Origin: an uncultured Flavobacteriales bacterium
GTDB lineage: Bacteria; Bacteroidota; Bacteroidia; Flavobacteriales; BACL11
Direction of reading: 5' to 3'
Assembly: GCA_905478555.1 (NCBI GenBank)
Contig: CAJQIZ010000018.1
Coordinates: 1 to 64,000, forward strand
Length of the DNA stretch: 64,000 nt
Positions 9,229-17,129 of this stretch are shown piece by piece. Positions within the stretch are counted from its first letter, which is position 1, and every line of letters starts with the position of its first letter. The notes below the pieces were generated by a model. It did no database searches. It had not been told where the DNA came from and saw only the letters and a list, made by a program, of their open reading frames with translations. Both the position numbers and the translations under genes were made by a program.

Positions 9229-10170
9229 TTAGACTAGTCCTCTACCTATTTTTTTAATTTTACCCTCCCTTTTAAATTGAGATACAATCTTATCAAGAAT
9301 ACCATTAATAAATACTTTTGCTTTCTGGCTACTATAGTATTTCGATATTTCTATATATTCATTAAAAGAAACTCTAATTGGCATCTCCTCAAACGACATC
9401 ACCTCTGTAAGTGCCATTTTAATAAGAAGTAAATCCATTTTAGAAATCCTTTCTAACTCCCAATTTTTTAACTTACTACCAACGAGAGATTCAAACTCCT
9501 CAGCACTATATATTGTTTTTCTGAATAAATCGACAGCAAATTTTTTGTCATCTGAGTTTTTAAATACATCTACAATAAAATCTGCAGATTTATTTTCTTT
9601 CAAATTATTAATTTGAGATTTTAAAAACATAGCTACAAAAGGTAAATCATCAGTCCAAAAGATACTTCTTTCTTGAAGCACATGCATGAATACCTCATTA
9701 TCTAGAATATATTCATTTAACATTAATTGAATAAATTTCTGGTCAGATTTAAAACTATCTTTTTCATCATTTAAATAAGAAGTATACTGCTCACTTCTAT
9801 ACATATCAACAAATATCTTTCTAATTATATCTAATTCCCCCTTTCTCCATATACCAGAAACGCGAGTTGTTTTTTTTATTAATAATTCATCCACTTGCAT
9901 AGCAAGAATAACCCTATTATGCACAAACTTCATTTTAGGGTTTAAATCATCATATTTAGGAATATATTTACCTTTATTGTCCTCCATAAAATCAACAGCA
10001 AATTTATGAATTTCTAGAATTAATGAAAAAATGACAATTTGTAATTCTGATACATTTCTGATATCTTTTAGCAATCCCTTTTCAGCAATTACCATTTCAT
10101 TATTTGGGTTAGAAAAATAAGAATACAAAGATTGCATTACTTTTACCCTAATATGTCTTCTAGTAATCAT
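9229..10170 (-). CDS. nusB: Transcription antitermination factor NusB (long Bacteroidota form)
   Basis: NusB pairs with NusE/S10 at boxA RNA to promote antitermination of rRNA operons. The protein is 313 aa, about twice the E. coli length. It begins ITRRHIRVKVMQSLYSYF, as in the family, carries an extended insertion, and ends with the recognisable NusB all-helical core (WELERISKMDLLLIKMALTEVMSFEEMPIRVSFNEYIEISKYYSSQKAKVFINGILDKI). The long form is usual for this phylum. Two bases separate it from each neighbour. Confidence 0.93.
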   Translation of the reverse strand: MITRRHIRVKVMQSLYSYFSNPNNEMVIAEKGLLKDIRNVSELQIVIFSLILEIHKFAVDFMEDNKGKYIPKYDDLNPKMKFVHNRVILAMQVDELLIKKTTRVSGIWRKGELDIIRKIFVDMYRSEQYTSYLNDEKDSFKSDQKFIQLMLNEYILDNEVFMHVLQERSIFWTDDLPFVAMFLKSQINNLKENKSADFIVDVFKNSDDKKFAVDLFRKTIYSAEEFESLVGSKLKNWELERISKMDLLLIKMALTEVMSFEEMPIRVSFNEYIEISKYYSSQKAKVFINGILDKIVSQFKREGKIKKIGRGLV

Positions 10171-10172
10171 AT

Positions 10173-11246
10173 TTATTTATGGTCCTGAATTCTTTGTTGA
10201 GCAATTATTAAAGCTGCTTCATGAGTAGTTATATCTTCAGCATCTGCTTTTAGTAAAATCTCTAAAGTAGTATTATAAATCTTTTTAGTTTGCTCTAAAG
10301 ATTTTTCTCTATTATACCCATTAATTTCAGAGTAAACATTAATTAATCCACCAGCATTTATTAAAAAGTCAGGTGCATAAATCAAACCTTTCTCTTTCAC
10401 CATTTCTGCATGTACTAACTCATCTTCAAGTTGGTTATTTGCAGCACCAGCTATAATATCGCATTTTAATCTGTTAAGGGTATTGGTGTTTACTGTAGCA
10501 CCTAAAGCACAAGGAGCATAAATATCCATATCCATATCGTAGATACTATCTCCCATAATAATTTCTGCACCATACATTTCAGAGACTTTTTCTAATTTAG
10601 ACACATTAATATCCGTAATATAAACCTTAGATCCCTCTTCTGTAGTATGTTTGACAAGGTTTTCTCCTACATTTCCAACACCTTGAACTAATATTTTTTT
10701 TCCTTTTAAAGAATCAGAACCCCATTTAAATTTTGCTGAAGCCTTCATTCCCATATATACACCATAAGCAGTTACTGGAGAAGGATCTCCACTACCACCC
10801 ATTGATTCAGGTATACCTGTTACATGTTTCGTCATTTCTCTTACATACTCCATGTCTTTTGTGTTCATACCTACATCTTCAGCTGTAATATATTTTCCTC
10901 CTAAACTATCTACATATTCTCCAAATTTCCTCATTAGAGCTTCTGTTTTCTCAGTATTTGCATCACCAATAATAACTGCTTTACCACCACCTAAATTTAA
11001 TCCGGAAATAGCAGCTTTAAAAGTCATTCCTCTTGAAAGTCTTAAAACATCTTGTAAAGCTTCTGCTTCTGAAGTGTAATCCCACATTCTAGTACCTCCT
11101 AATGCAGGACCTAAAGTAGTGTCGTGTATTGCAATAATTGCTTTTAATCCTGTTTCTTCATCTGTACAGAATAGTATCTGTTCGTGTCCCATCATTTCCA
11201 TCTTGCTTATTACAGCTCCTGAAATCTTGTTTTTCACTTCCATCAT
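10173..11246 (-). CDS. Leucine/phenylalanine/valine dehydrogenase (Glu/Leu/Phe/Val family)
   Basis: NAD-dependent oxidative deamination of branched-chain (or phenylalanine) amino acids to 2-oxo acids. 357 aa. The N-terminal substrate domain has ALGGTRMW, SRGMTFKAAISGLNLGGGKAVI (catalytic lysine) and a GKYITAEDVGM segment. The Rossmann domain has LVQGVGNVGENL. Closest in length and motifs to leucine dehydrogenase; precise amino-acid preference is not determinable by eye. Start MM at 11246; ATG 11243 is an alternative. It heads the nusB-yajC operon and has two small hairpins in its 5' leader. Confidence 0.92.
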   Translation of the reverse strand: MMEVKNKISGAVISKMEMMGHEQILFCTDEETGLKAIIAIHDTTLGPALGGTRMWDYTSEAEALQDVLRLSRGMTFKAAISGLNLGGGKAVIIGDANTEKTEALMRKFGEYVDSLGGKYITAEDVGMNTKDMEYVREMTKHVTGIPESMGGSGDPSPVTAYGVYMGMKASAKFKWGSDSLKGKKILVQGVGNVGENLVKHTTEEGSKVYITDINVSKLEKVSEMYGAEIIMGDSIYDMDMDIYAPCALGATVNTNTLNRLKCDIIAGAANNQLEDELVHAEMVKEKGLIYAPDFLINAGGLINVYSEINGYNREKSLEQTKKIYNTTLEILLKADAEDITTHEAALIIAQQRIQDHK

Positions 11247-11278
11247 TATGTCAATTATTTAACTTAGTTATTAAATCT

Positions 11279-11316
11279 AACTTCTTTTTTTTGAAGTTAT
11301 TCCGTTTTTTTAACGG
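11279..11316 (-). promoter_or_regulatory. Two tandem small hairpins in the dehydrogenase mRNA leader
   Basis: Between the -7 box and the start codon of the dehydrogenase lie two perfect inverted repeats: CCGTT/AACGG (11302-11306 with 11312-11316) and AACTTC/GAAGTT (11279-11284 with 11293-11298). In the minus-strand transcript both have loops made only of A. They could be mRNA-stabilising or regulatory structures; no known riboswitch is recognised. Confidence 0.5.
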
Positions 11317-11320
11317 TTTG

Positions 11321-11328
11321 CAAAAATA
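11321..11328 (-). promoter_or_regulatory. -7 promoter box of dehydrogenase-nusB-yajC operon
   Basis: Reads TATTTTTG on the minus strand, a perfect match to TAnnTTTG. The start codon is 75 bp downstream. Only five bases separate it from the divergent box at 11334-11341. Confidence 0.7.
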
Positions 11329-11333
11329 GTTAT

Positions 11334-11341
11334 TATTTTTG
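11334..11341 (+). promoter_or_regulatory. -7 promoter box of ABC exporter gene
   Basis: TATTTTTG, the mirror image of the divergent box at 11321-11328. The TTG start codon is 29 bp downstream. Confidence 0.7.
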
Positions 11342-11370
11342 GCCTACCAAAATTAAAACTCAAATTAGAA

Positions 11371-13122
11371 TTGAAGAACTTATTTCATCTGAATAAATAC
11401 TTTATAAAGTATAAAAAACTATTAATAATAGGAACATTTTTCATACTAGTTTCTAATATTTTCGCTCTTTATCCTGCGGAATTTGTGCGTCATTCGTTCG
11501 ATAACATACAAAACGCACTAAATAATGATGAAGTAAAAAACAATATTCATTACACTTTACTAAAATACGGTGGGCTAATTATTCTATTTGCTATTATAAA
11601 AGGAGTTTTCATGTATTTTATGAGGCAAACTATTATTGTAATGAGCCGGAAAATTGAATTTGATTTAAAAAATGAAATCTACACTAAATATCAGGAATTA
11701 AGTCTTTCGTTTTATAAGAAAAACAATACAGGAGATTTAATGAACAGGATTACAGAAGATGTAAATAGAGTAAGGATGTATTTAGGGCCAGCATTAATGT
11801 ACGCAATAAATATGTTATTTTTATTTACATTAGTAATATGGAAAATGTTCAGCATAAACACTACACTAACTATTTATGTACTTATACCATTACCAATACT
11901 TGCACTAGCGGTGTATTATGTAAGTAATCAGATAAATAAAAATAGTGAGAAGGTTCAGAATCAACTTTCTGTTTTAACGTCTATTAGTCAAGAAACATTT
12001 AGTGCAATAAATGTGATAAAAATATTCAGAAATGAAGAGAACTCTTTTCAGTATTTCTTCTCAGAATGCAAAAAATACACACAACGACAATTAAAATTAG
12101 TATCTATTGAAGCTTGGTTTTTCCCACTAATTATACTATTAATTGGTATCAGTACTATAACTACTATTTACATAGGAGGTCTAGAAAGTTTTAAAGGCAC
12201 TTTAACAACCGGAAATATTGCAGAGTTTATAATATATGTAAACATGCTTACATGGCCAGTTGCATCAGTAGGATGGGTTACCTCTTTAGTGCAAAGAGCG
12301 GAAGCTTCTATGGAAAGAGTAAATGAGTTTTTGAATACTGAAACTGAAATGAAAAATCCTACAGAAGAACATATTAAAATTGGGGGAGATATAACTTTTA
12401 AAAACATCAGCTTCACATATAAAGATACAAATATTAAAGCATTAAAGAATATTAGTTTTATAATAAAAGAAAATGAAACCTTAGGTATATTCGGGAAAAC
12501 AGGAAGCGGAAAAACTAGTATTGCAAATTTAGTATGCAGAATGTTCGATAGTAACACAGGAGATATTCTATTTGGTAATAAATCCATAAAAGAACTTAAC
12601 TTATTTCAGTTAAGAAAAAATATAGGTTATGTTCCTCAAGATGGCTTCTTATTTTCGGGAACTGTAACAGAAAACATTAGTTTTGGTAAAAATAATTTTA
12701 CAGAAGAAGAGGTAATAGAAGCCGCAAAAACTGCAGAAATAACAGAAGAAATAGAAAGATTCCCAGAAAAATACAACACCATAATTGGAGAAAGAGGAGT
12801 GCAACTTTCTGGAGGACAAAGACAAAGACTATCTATTGCAAGAACAATATTTATAAAGCCACCTATCTATATATTTGACGATTGTTTATCAGCAATAGAT
12901 GCCAATAAAGAGAAGTTAATTTTAAGAAACTTAAAAAATAAAACAGGGAAAAATACTAATATTATTATTAGTCATAGAACTTCATCTTTAAAAAATGCAA
13001 ATCATATTATTGTATTAGATTCAGGTGAAATAACAGAAAAAGGTACACATAAAGATTTAATAAAACAAAATGGTTTTTATGCAGAAATACACAAAAAACA
13101 AACTACTGAAAATGTATCTTAA
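11371..13122 (+). CDS. ABC transporter, fused permease and ATP-binding protein (MsbA/MDR type exporter)
   Basis: A half-size exporter of 583 aa. The N-terminal transmembrane domain (about residues 15-310, six helices expected) has the ENI/TxDVNRVR coupling segment (MNRITEDVNRVRMYLGP). The C-terminal nucleotide-binding domain has Walker A GKTGSGKTS, a Q-loop in YVPQDGFLFSGT, signature LSGGQRQR, Walker B YIFDDCLSAID (Asp replaces the usual Glu after the Walker B aspartate) and an ISHR switch histidine. The start is TTG 11371; no ATG fits. Substrate could be lipid, drug or peptide; the neighbours do not decide it. Confidence 0.92.
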   Translation: MKNLFHLNKYFIKYKKLLIIGTFFILVSNIFALYPAEFVRHSFDNIQNALNNDEVKNNIHYTLLKYGGLIILFAIIKGVFMYFMRQTIIVMSRKIEFDLKNEIYTKYQELSLSFYKKNNTGDLMNRITEDVNRVRMYLGPALMYAINMLFLFTLVIWKMFSINTTLTIYVLIPLPILALAVYYVSNQINKNSEKVQNQLSVLTSISQETFSAINVIKIFRNEENSFQYFFSECKKYTQRQLKLVSIEAWFFPLIILLIGISTITTIYIGGLESFKGTLTTGNIAEFIIYVNMLTWPVASVGWVTSLVQRAEASMERVNEFLNTETEMKNPTEEHIKIGGDITFKNISFTYKDTNIKALKNISFIIKENETLGIFGKTGSGKTSIANLVCRMFDSNTGDILFGNKSIKELNLFQLRKNIGYVPQDGFLFSGTVTENISFGKNNFTEEEVIEAAKTAEITEEIERFPEKYNTIIGERGVQLSGGQRQRLSIARTIFIKPPIYIFDDCLSAIDANKEKLILRNLKNKTGKNTNIIISHRTSSLKNANHIIVLDSGEITEKGTHKDLIKQNGFYAEIHKKQTTENVS

Positions 13123-13139
13123 CCATTAGATAATAATAC

Positions 13140-13147
13140 TATATTTG
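13140..13147 (+). promoter_or_regulatory. -7 promoter box of methyltransferase gene
   Basis: TATATTTG, a perfect TAnnTTTG, 17 bp before the ATG at 13165. Confidence 0.7.
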
Positions 13148-13164
13148 CAGGAAACGAACCAAAA

Positions 13165-13935
13165 ATGACAAAAACAATAATCAGCCTAGCTACAAGACTA
13201 ATACCCAGACACTATTTACAGCATGTTTCTCACTTCTTTTTAAGGATTTTATCTTTATTTATAAGAGGTAATAATTTTGAAGATCCTATAAACGGAAAAA
13301 CATATAAAAAGCTATTACCTTATGGAAGATTAACCCCAAGAGAAAACGCAATTGCTCCGGATAGTATGAGTTTAGAAAGACACCGATTAATGTGGCTTTT
13401 CATGAAAGAAAAAACAAACTTTTTTACAGATAATATTAAGTTTTTACACATTGCTCCAGAATATTGTTTTATAAAATTGTTTAAGGGAATGAAAAACTTA
13501 GACTATACTACAGGAGATTTAATTTCCCCATGGGCAGATATAAAAATGGATGTACACGACATACCAATGGACGAAAATACTTTTGATGTTGTAATCTGTA
13601 ATCATGTATTAGAACATGTAGAAGACTCCCATAAAGTAATGACAGAATTTTATAGAGTAATGAAACCAGGAGGATGGGGAATATTTCAAGTACCAATTGA
13701 TACTAATAATCCTAAAACGGAAGAAGATAAAAATGTAACCGACCCAAGAGAAAGAGAAAGATTATATTGGCAAGATGACCATTTAAGACTTTTTGGTTTA
13801 GATTACGGTGAAAAACTAGAAGCAGCAGGATTTAAAGTAACTGAAAGTAATTTTATAAATGAACTAGACCCAACACTTGTAAAAAGATACGCATTACCAA
13901 AAGGAGAGGTGATTTATTTCTGTGAAAAAAAATAA
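13165..13935 (+). CDS. Class I SAM-dependent methyltransferase
   Basis: 256 aa with a methyltransferase type 11 core. A degenerate motif I is visible (FLHIAPEYCF in place of a classic glycine-rich loop), then TTGDLISPWADIKMDVHDIPMDENTFDVVICNHVLEHV in pieces: an acidic residue after strand 2, the VHDIPM region and the strand 4 motif ICNHVLEHVED. YRVMKPGGWG follows. Substrate unknown; similar proteins occur near lipid or glycan genes. Its stop overlaps the next ATG by 1 bp. Confidence 0.85.
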   Translation: MTKTIISLATRLIPRHYLQHVSHFFLRILSLFIRGNNFEDPINGKTYKKLLPYGRLTPRENAIAPDSMSLERHRLMWLFMKEKTNFFTDNIKFLHIAPEYCFIKLFKGMKNLDYTTGDLISPWADIKMDVHDIPMDENTFDVVICNHVLEHVEDSHKVMTEFYRVMKPGGWGIFQVPIDTNNPKTEEDKNVTDPRERERLYWQDDHLRLFGLDYGEKLEAAGFKVTESNFINELDPTLVKRYALPKGEVIYFCEKK

Positions 13936-14966
13936 TGAAAAAAATACTTTTTTTAACACTGATATTATCGACTACATTAGTAAAATCGCAAAATCTAAAC
14001 GACTTAAGTTTTGGTACGGAATCTAACTTTGAAGTAATAAGTTGGAATATTGAATGGTTCCCAAAAAACGGAACAACCACTGCAAATTATGTAGAAACAA
14101 TACTCACAAATTTACAAGCAGATGTATACGCTTTACAAGAAATAGACGATACTACTTTACTAAAATCGGTTGTAGCAAATATCCCAGGATACGAATGCCA
14201 TTTTGTAAGCTCCTATTATGGAGGATTGGCTTATGTGTATAACGCAAATACGGTAACTGTAAATAACAAATACGAAATATACACCTCACAACCATATTGG
14301 TCTGCATTTCCTAGATCACCACAAGTATTAGAACTTACTTTTGAAGGAAAAGATTATGTAATTATAAATAATCATTTTAAATGTTGTGGAGACGGAACAC
14401 TAAACACTAACGTCTCTAATGATGAGGAAATGAGGAGGCTAAGTGCTGTAACACTTTTAAAACAATATATTGATAGTTTATTTGCTAATAAAAGAGTGGT
14501 TTTAGTGGGAGATTTAAATGATATTTTAACAGATTCTCCTAATAATAATGTTTTTCAAAGTATTATAGATGATACTGTAAACTATATGTTTACTGATCTC
14601 CCTATTGCTTTAGGAAATCAAATTGATTTTTCTTATCCATCTTGGCCTTCCCATTTGGACCATATTCTGATAACAAAGGAACTTTTTGACGATTTCTCGG
14701 CACCTAACTCTGAAATAAGATGCATACGAATTGATGATTATATGAGTAATTGGAATGAGTATGACAATAACATTTCTGACCATAGGCCAGTAGCAATTAA
14801 ACTAGAAGTTGGAAACATTAACTCTGAAATAGAAGTTGAGGAAAAGAGCAAAAATCTCCTTAAAATAGTAGATGTACTAGCAAGAGAAGTAAATGAAAAT
14901 ACAAAAGGACTATTGTTTTATATATATGATAATGGAACGGTAGAGAAGAAAATTATTTTGAAATAA
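13935..14966 (+). CDS. Secreted endonuclease/exonuclease/phosphatase family protein
   Basis: 343 aa. Residues 1-18 are a signal peptide (MKKILFLTLILSTTLVKS). EEP motifs are VISWNIEWFP, ADVYALQEIDD (metal Glu), IINNHFKCC, VVLVGDLNDIL and NISDHRPVAI. This is the expected set for a secreted DNase or phosphodiesterase. The roughly 50 residues after the last motif (EIEVEEKSKNLLKIVDVLARE...) end VEKKIILK and resemble a short C-terminal tail seen on exported proteins. Co-transcribed with the upstream methyltransferase. Its 3' end abuts the decayed copy of the rsmG end. Confidence 0.88.
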   Translation: MKKILFLTLILSTTLVKSQNLNDLSFGTESNFEVISWNIEWFPKNGTTTANYVETILTNLQADVYALQEIDDTTLLKSVVANIPGYECHFVSSYYGGLAYVYNANTVTVNNKYEIYTSQPYWSAFPRSPQVLELTFEGKDYVIINNHFKCCGDGTLNTNVSNDEEMRRLSAVTLLKQYIDSLFANKRVVLVGDLNDILTDSPNNNVFQSIIDDTVNYMFTDLPIALGNQIDFSYPSWPSHLDHILITKELFDDFSAPNSEIRCIRIDDYMSNWNEYDNNISDHRPVAIKLEVGNINSEIEVEEKSKNLLKIVDVLAREVNENTKGLLFYIYDNGTVEKKIILK

Positions 14967-15022
14967 TTAATATCCAATATATACTACCTTTTAGTTTCAA
15001 AACATTCTTTTTCAAAATAGTT
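14965..15022 (+). repeat. Decayed copy of the rsmG 3' end (copy A)
   Basis: A 58-base stretch matching 15902-15960 at about 51 of 59 aligned positions (7 substitutions and one deleted T, counted by hand). Read on the minus strand it corresponds to the last codons of rsmG (NYFEKECFETKR against NFFEEEFFETKK). The one-base deletion then shifts the frame and creates an early stop. It lies in direct orientation on the other side of the gene at 15098-15907. Confidence 0.85.
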
Positions 15023-15071
15023 CTATCCAAAATTAATAGAACTGTATGACTTGCTAAAAGAAAACATTATT

Positions 15072-15079
15072 TACATTTG
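15072..15079 (+). promoter_or_regulatory. -7 promoter box of orphan gene
   Basis: TACATTTG, perfect TAnnTTTG, 18 bp before the ATG at 15098. The orphan gene therefore brings its own promoter. Confidence 0.7.
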
Positions 15080-15097
15080 TAAAAAATAGATAAAAAA

Positions 15098-15907
15098 ATG
15101 AAAAAAATATTAATTATTTTAATTGCATTGACAACTACATTAGTGAGTATGACAGTTCTCACTGATTTATACACAAGAAATCAGATAGATTCTCTTATAG
15201 ATGAGATTTGTCATAATTATTCCCCATATATTTATCTTAAAGATTATAATTATCAAACGAAAAAATGGGAAAATGTTAAGGATAAGAATAATAACTATGT
15301 ATATAGAGAGGATGTAGTTAATCCATTGTTTTTTTTTAATCTTTTAAACATGAACAAATACGCTTTAAAAAATGAAGATTGGAAGGATTATAGTAATTGG
15401 AAATTGGTGATTGCAAACAACCCCTCATTAACATATACTGCTCTTGATTTGTATGGAGACCTAATTATAAGACAAATTGGATCACGATTAGATTATCTTG
15501 CTAACCAACGTACTGATTATTCTTTTAAAAAATCTGATTCTTATACAAAAAAGAAATTCTGGGATGCTAATACAAAATCTATTAAACAATATCAAAAACT
15601 AATAGACATATTACTAGAATTGAGTGATAAAGATCTTAATTATTTTATTATAACAAATGATGTTTCAGATGCAGCTAGTTATGAGTTTAACTCTTGGCTA
15701 AAGAAGAAAAAACTTTTAAATATTGATCATATGGGCCATAGTTGGGCAACTCAAAATGCTAACGCTTATTTTTGCTATCCAGGAGATTTACTTTGTCTAA
15801 CAAAAAGGGTTTTTGAAAGACACCCTCAATGGACTCCTAGGAAGTTTTTAACGGAAGCTAAGAAATTTAGCAATGAAGTATTAGAAATAATAGAGGATAA
15901 TAACTAA
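15098..15907 (+). CDS. Unrecognised membrane-anchored or secreted protein (orphan insert)
   Basis: 269 aa, no family recognised. A hydrophobic N-terminus (KKILIILIALTTTLVSMTVL, residues 2-21) suggests a signal anchor. The rest is rich in Lys, Asn, Tyr and Asp; notable segments are YNYQTKKWENVKDKNN, LDLYGDLIIRQIGSRLDYLA, DVSDAASYEFNSWL, NIDHMGHSWATQNANAYFCYPGD in pieces, and RHPQWTPRKFLTEAKKFS. Two cysteines lie in the YFCYPGDLLC segment. It is flanked by two copies of the rsmG 3' end and has its own promoter, so it looks like an inserted accessory gene. Its stop overlaps the rsmG stop by 4 bp. Confidence 0.8.
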   Translation: MKKILIILIALTTTLVSMTVLTDLYTRNQIDSLIDEICHNYSPYIYLKDYNYQTKKWENVKDKNNNYVYREDVVNPLFFFNLLNMNKYALKNEDWKDYSNWKLVIANNPSLTYTALDLYGDLIIRQIGSRLDYLANQRTDYSFKKSDSYTKKKFWDANTKSIKQYQKLIDILLELSDKDLNYFIITNDVSDAASYEFNSWLKKKKLLNIDHMGHSWATQNANAYFCYPGDLLCLTKRVFERHPQWTPRKFLTEAKKFSNEVLEIIEDNN

Positions 15908-15960
15908 TACCCAATATATACTACCTTTTTAGTTTCAAAAAACTCTTCCTCAAAAAAGTT
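15902..15960 (+). repeat. Functional rsmG 3' end (copy B of direct repeat)
   Basis: This is the actual 3' end of rsmG (minus strand) and the partner of the decayed copy at 14965-15022. Together they bracket about 880 bp that contain one gene with its promoter. Confidence 0.85.
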
Positions 15961-16521
15961 AGGGATATCGTATAAATCAACATTTTTTATACCTTTTAAT
16001 TCTTCTGTCAAATCTCCACCCTTAAGATAAAGTATTCCATTAAAAAGTGTGTTTTTTTGTTTTACAGAAATTCTTTTTCGTACCCATTGCTGAAATACTT
16101 TCATTTTGGTAACGGCTCTACTAACTACAAAATCGAATTGTCCTAGTACTTGTTCTGCTCTTGTATGCTGAGCCCTTAAATTTTTAAGTCCTATTGAGTT
16201 TGCAACTTCATTTACTACCTTTATTTTTTTACCAATACTATCCACTAATAAAAAATCAACTTCAGGATATAATATTGCAAGCGGGATACCTGGAAAACCT
16301 CCCCCGGTACCTACATCTAATATTTTACTTCCATCCGCAAAATCAATAACCTTTGCAATAGCTAAGGAATGTAATACATGTTTTATATAAAGGTTATCCA
16401 TATCCTTACGCGATATTACATTTATCTGAGCATTCCAGTCGGTATATAAATTTTGTAACTGAGAAAATTGTTGAATTTGTTTTTCCGTTAAATTCGGAAA
16501 ATACTTTAAAATAAGCTCCAT
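15904..16521 (-). CDS. rsmG: 16S rRNA (guanine527-N7)-methyltransferase RsmG
   Basis: Methylates G527 of 16S rRNA with SAM. 205 aa with the family motifs YIKHVLHSL, ILDVGTGGGFPGIPLAI (SAM site), LLVDSIGKKI and FVVSRAV. Length is typical. The ATG overlaps the stop of the sigma factor gene by 1 bp, so it is the last gene of a minus-strand unit from phoH. The C-terminal codons (ETKKVVYIGY) fall in the duplicated segment described at 15902-15960. Confidence 0.96.
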   Translation of the reverse strand: MELILKYFPNLTEKQIQQFSQLQNLYTDWNAQINVISRKDMDNLYIKHVLHSLAIAKVIDFADGSKILDVGTGGGFPGIPLAILYPEVDFLLVDSIGKKIKVVNEVANSIGLKNLRAQHTRAEQVLGQFDFVVSRAVTKMKVFQQWVRKRISVKQKNTLFNGILYLKGGDLTEELKGIKNVDLYDIPNFFEEEFFETKKVVYIGY

Positions 16522-17129
16522 TAAATATTATCTTTTACTCCAGACATAATCTTAAAAAGTTGCTCTCTACTTCTATAAAGTTGTGCTTTTACAGTACCTA
16601 ATGGTAAATCTAATTCCGCAGCTACTTCTTCATAAGAATACTCTTTAAAATATCGGAGTTTTACTAAATCTCTGTATTTTGGTTTTAACTGATCTACAAT
16701 TCTTCTCAGTATTTTCACTCTTTGCTTTTTCATTAATATTTGCTCCGGATTTGGGTCTTTCGATTCTAAATAAAAATTAGATTTTCTCCCGTCGTCATTT
16801 ACCGTCATTTTATCAATAGAAAAAGTAGGTAACTTCTTTTTTCTTAAATAATCGATACAATGATTTCTGGCCACAGTAAATAACCAAGTACTAAAAGTGA
16901 AATCTGGTTTGTATAAATGAAGTTTTTTAAATGCTTTTCCCAACGATTCTATAGTTAAATCTTTAGCTACATCCTGATCACTAATCTTTTCATAAATCAT
17001 GAAATATAAAGGATCTCTATAGAGTTTCATCAATTCAGCATAAGCTTTAGGGTCTCCAGTTTCTATGGCCCTATTTATTAGCTTTAGGTCTCTCTCCCCT
17101 TTATTAGTAAGTTTTTTTCTCATCTCCAA
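16521..17129 (-). CDS. ECF-type RNA polymerase sigma factor (1)
   Basis: 202 aa, two-domain sigma-70 of the ECF class. Region 2 is seen around residues 35-95 (DQDVAKDLTIESLGKAF, FSTWLFTVARNHCIDYLRKKK). Region 4 is near the C-terminus (LRYFKEYSYEEVAAELDLPLGTVKAQLYRSREQLFKIM). No anti-sigma gene is adjacent. It overlaps the end of the GT2 gene by 10 bp. Target promoters unknown. Confidence 0.92.
   Translation of the reverse strand: MEMRKKLTNKGERDLKLINRAIETGDPKAYAELMKLYRDPLYFMIYEKISDQDVAKDLTIESLGKAFKKLHLYKPDFTFSTWLFTVARNHCIDYLRKKKLPTFSIDKMTVNDDGRKSNFYLESKDPNPEQILMKKQRVKILRRIVDQLKPKYRDLVKLRYFKEYSYEEVAAELDLPLGTVKAQLYRSREQLFKIMSGVKDNI

Noticed and set aside
12168-12587. 139-codon minus-strand frame inside the ABC exporter gene
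   Set aside because: Antisense shadow of a clear gene; composition of a reverse-frame translation. The same applies to other internal reverse frames such as 29040-29501 and 29913-30251.
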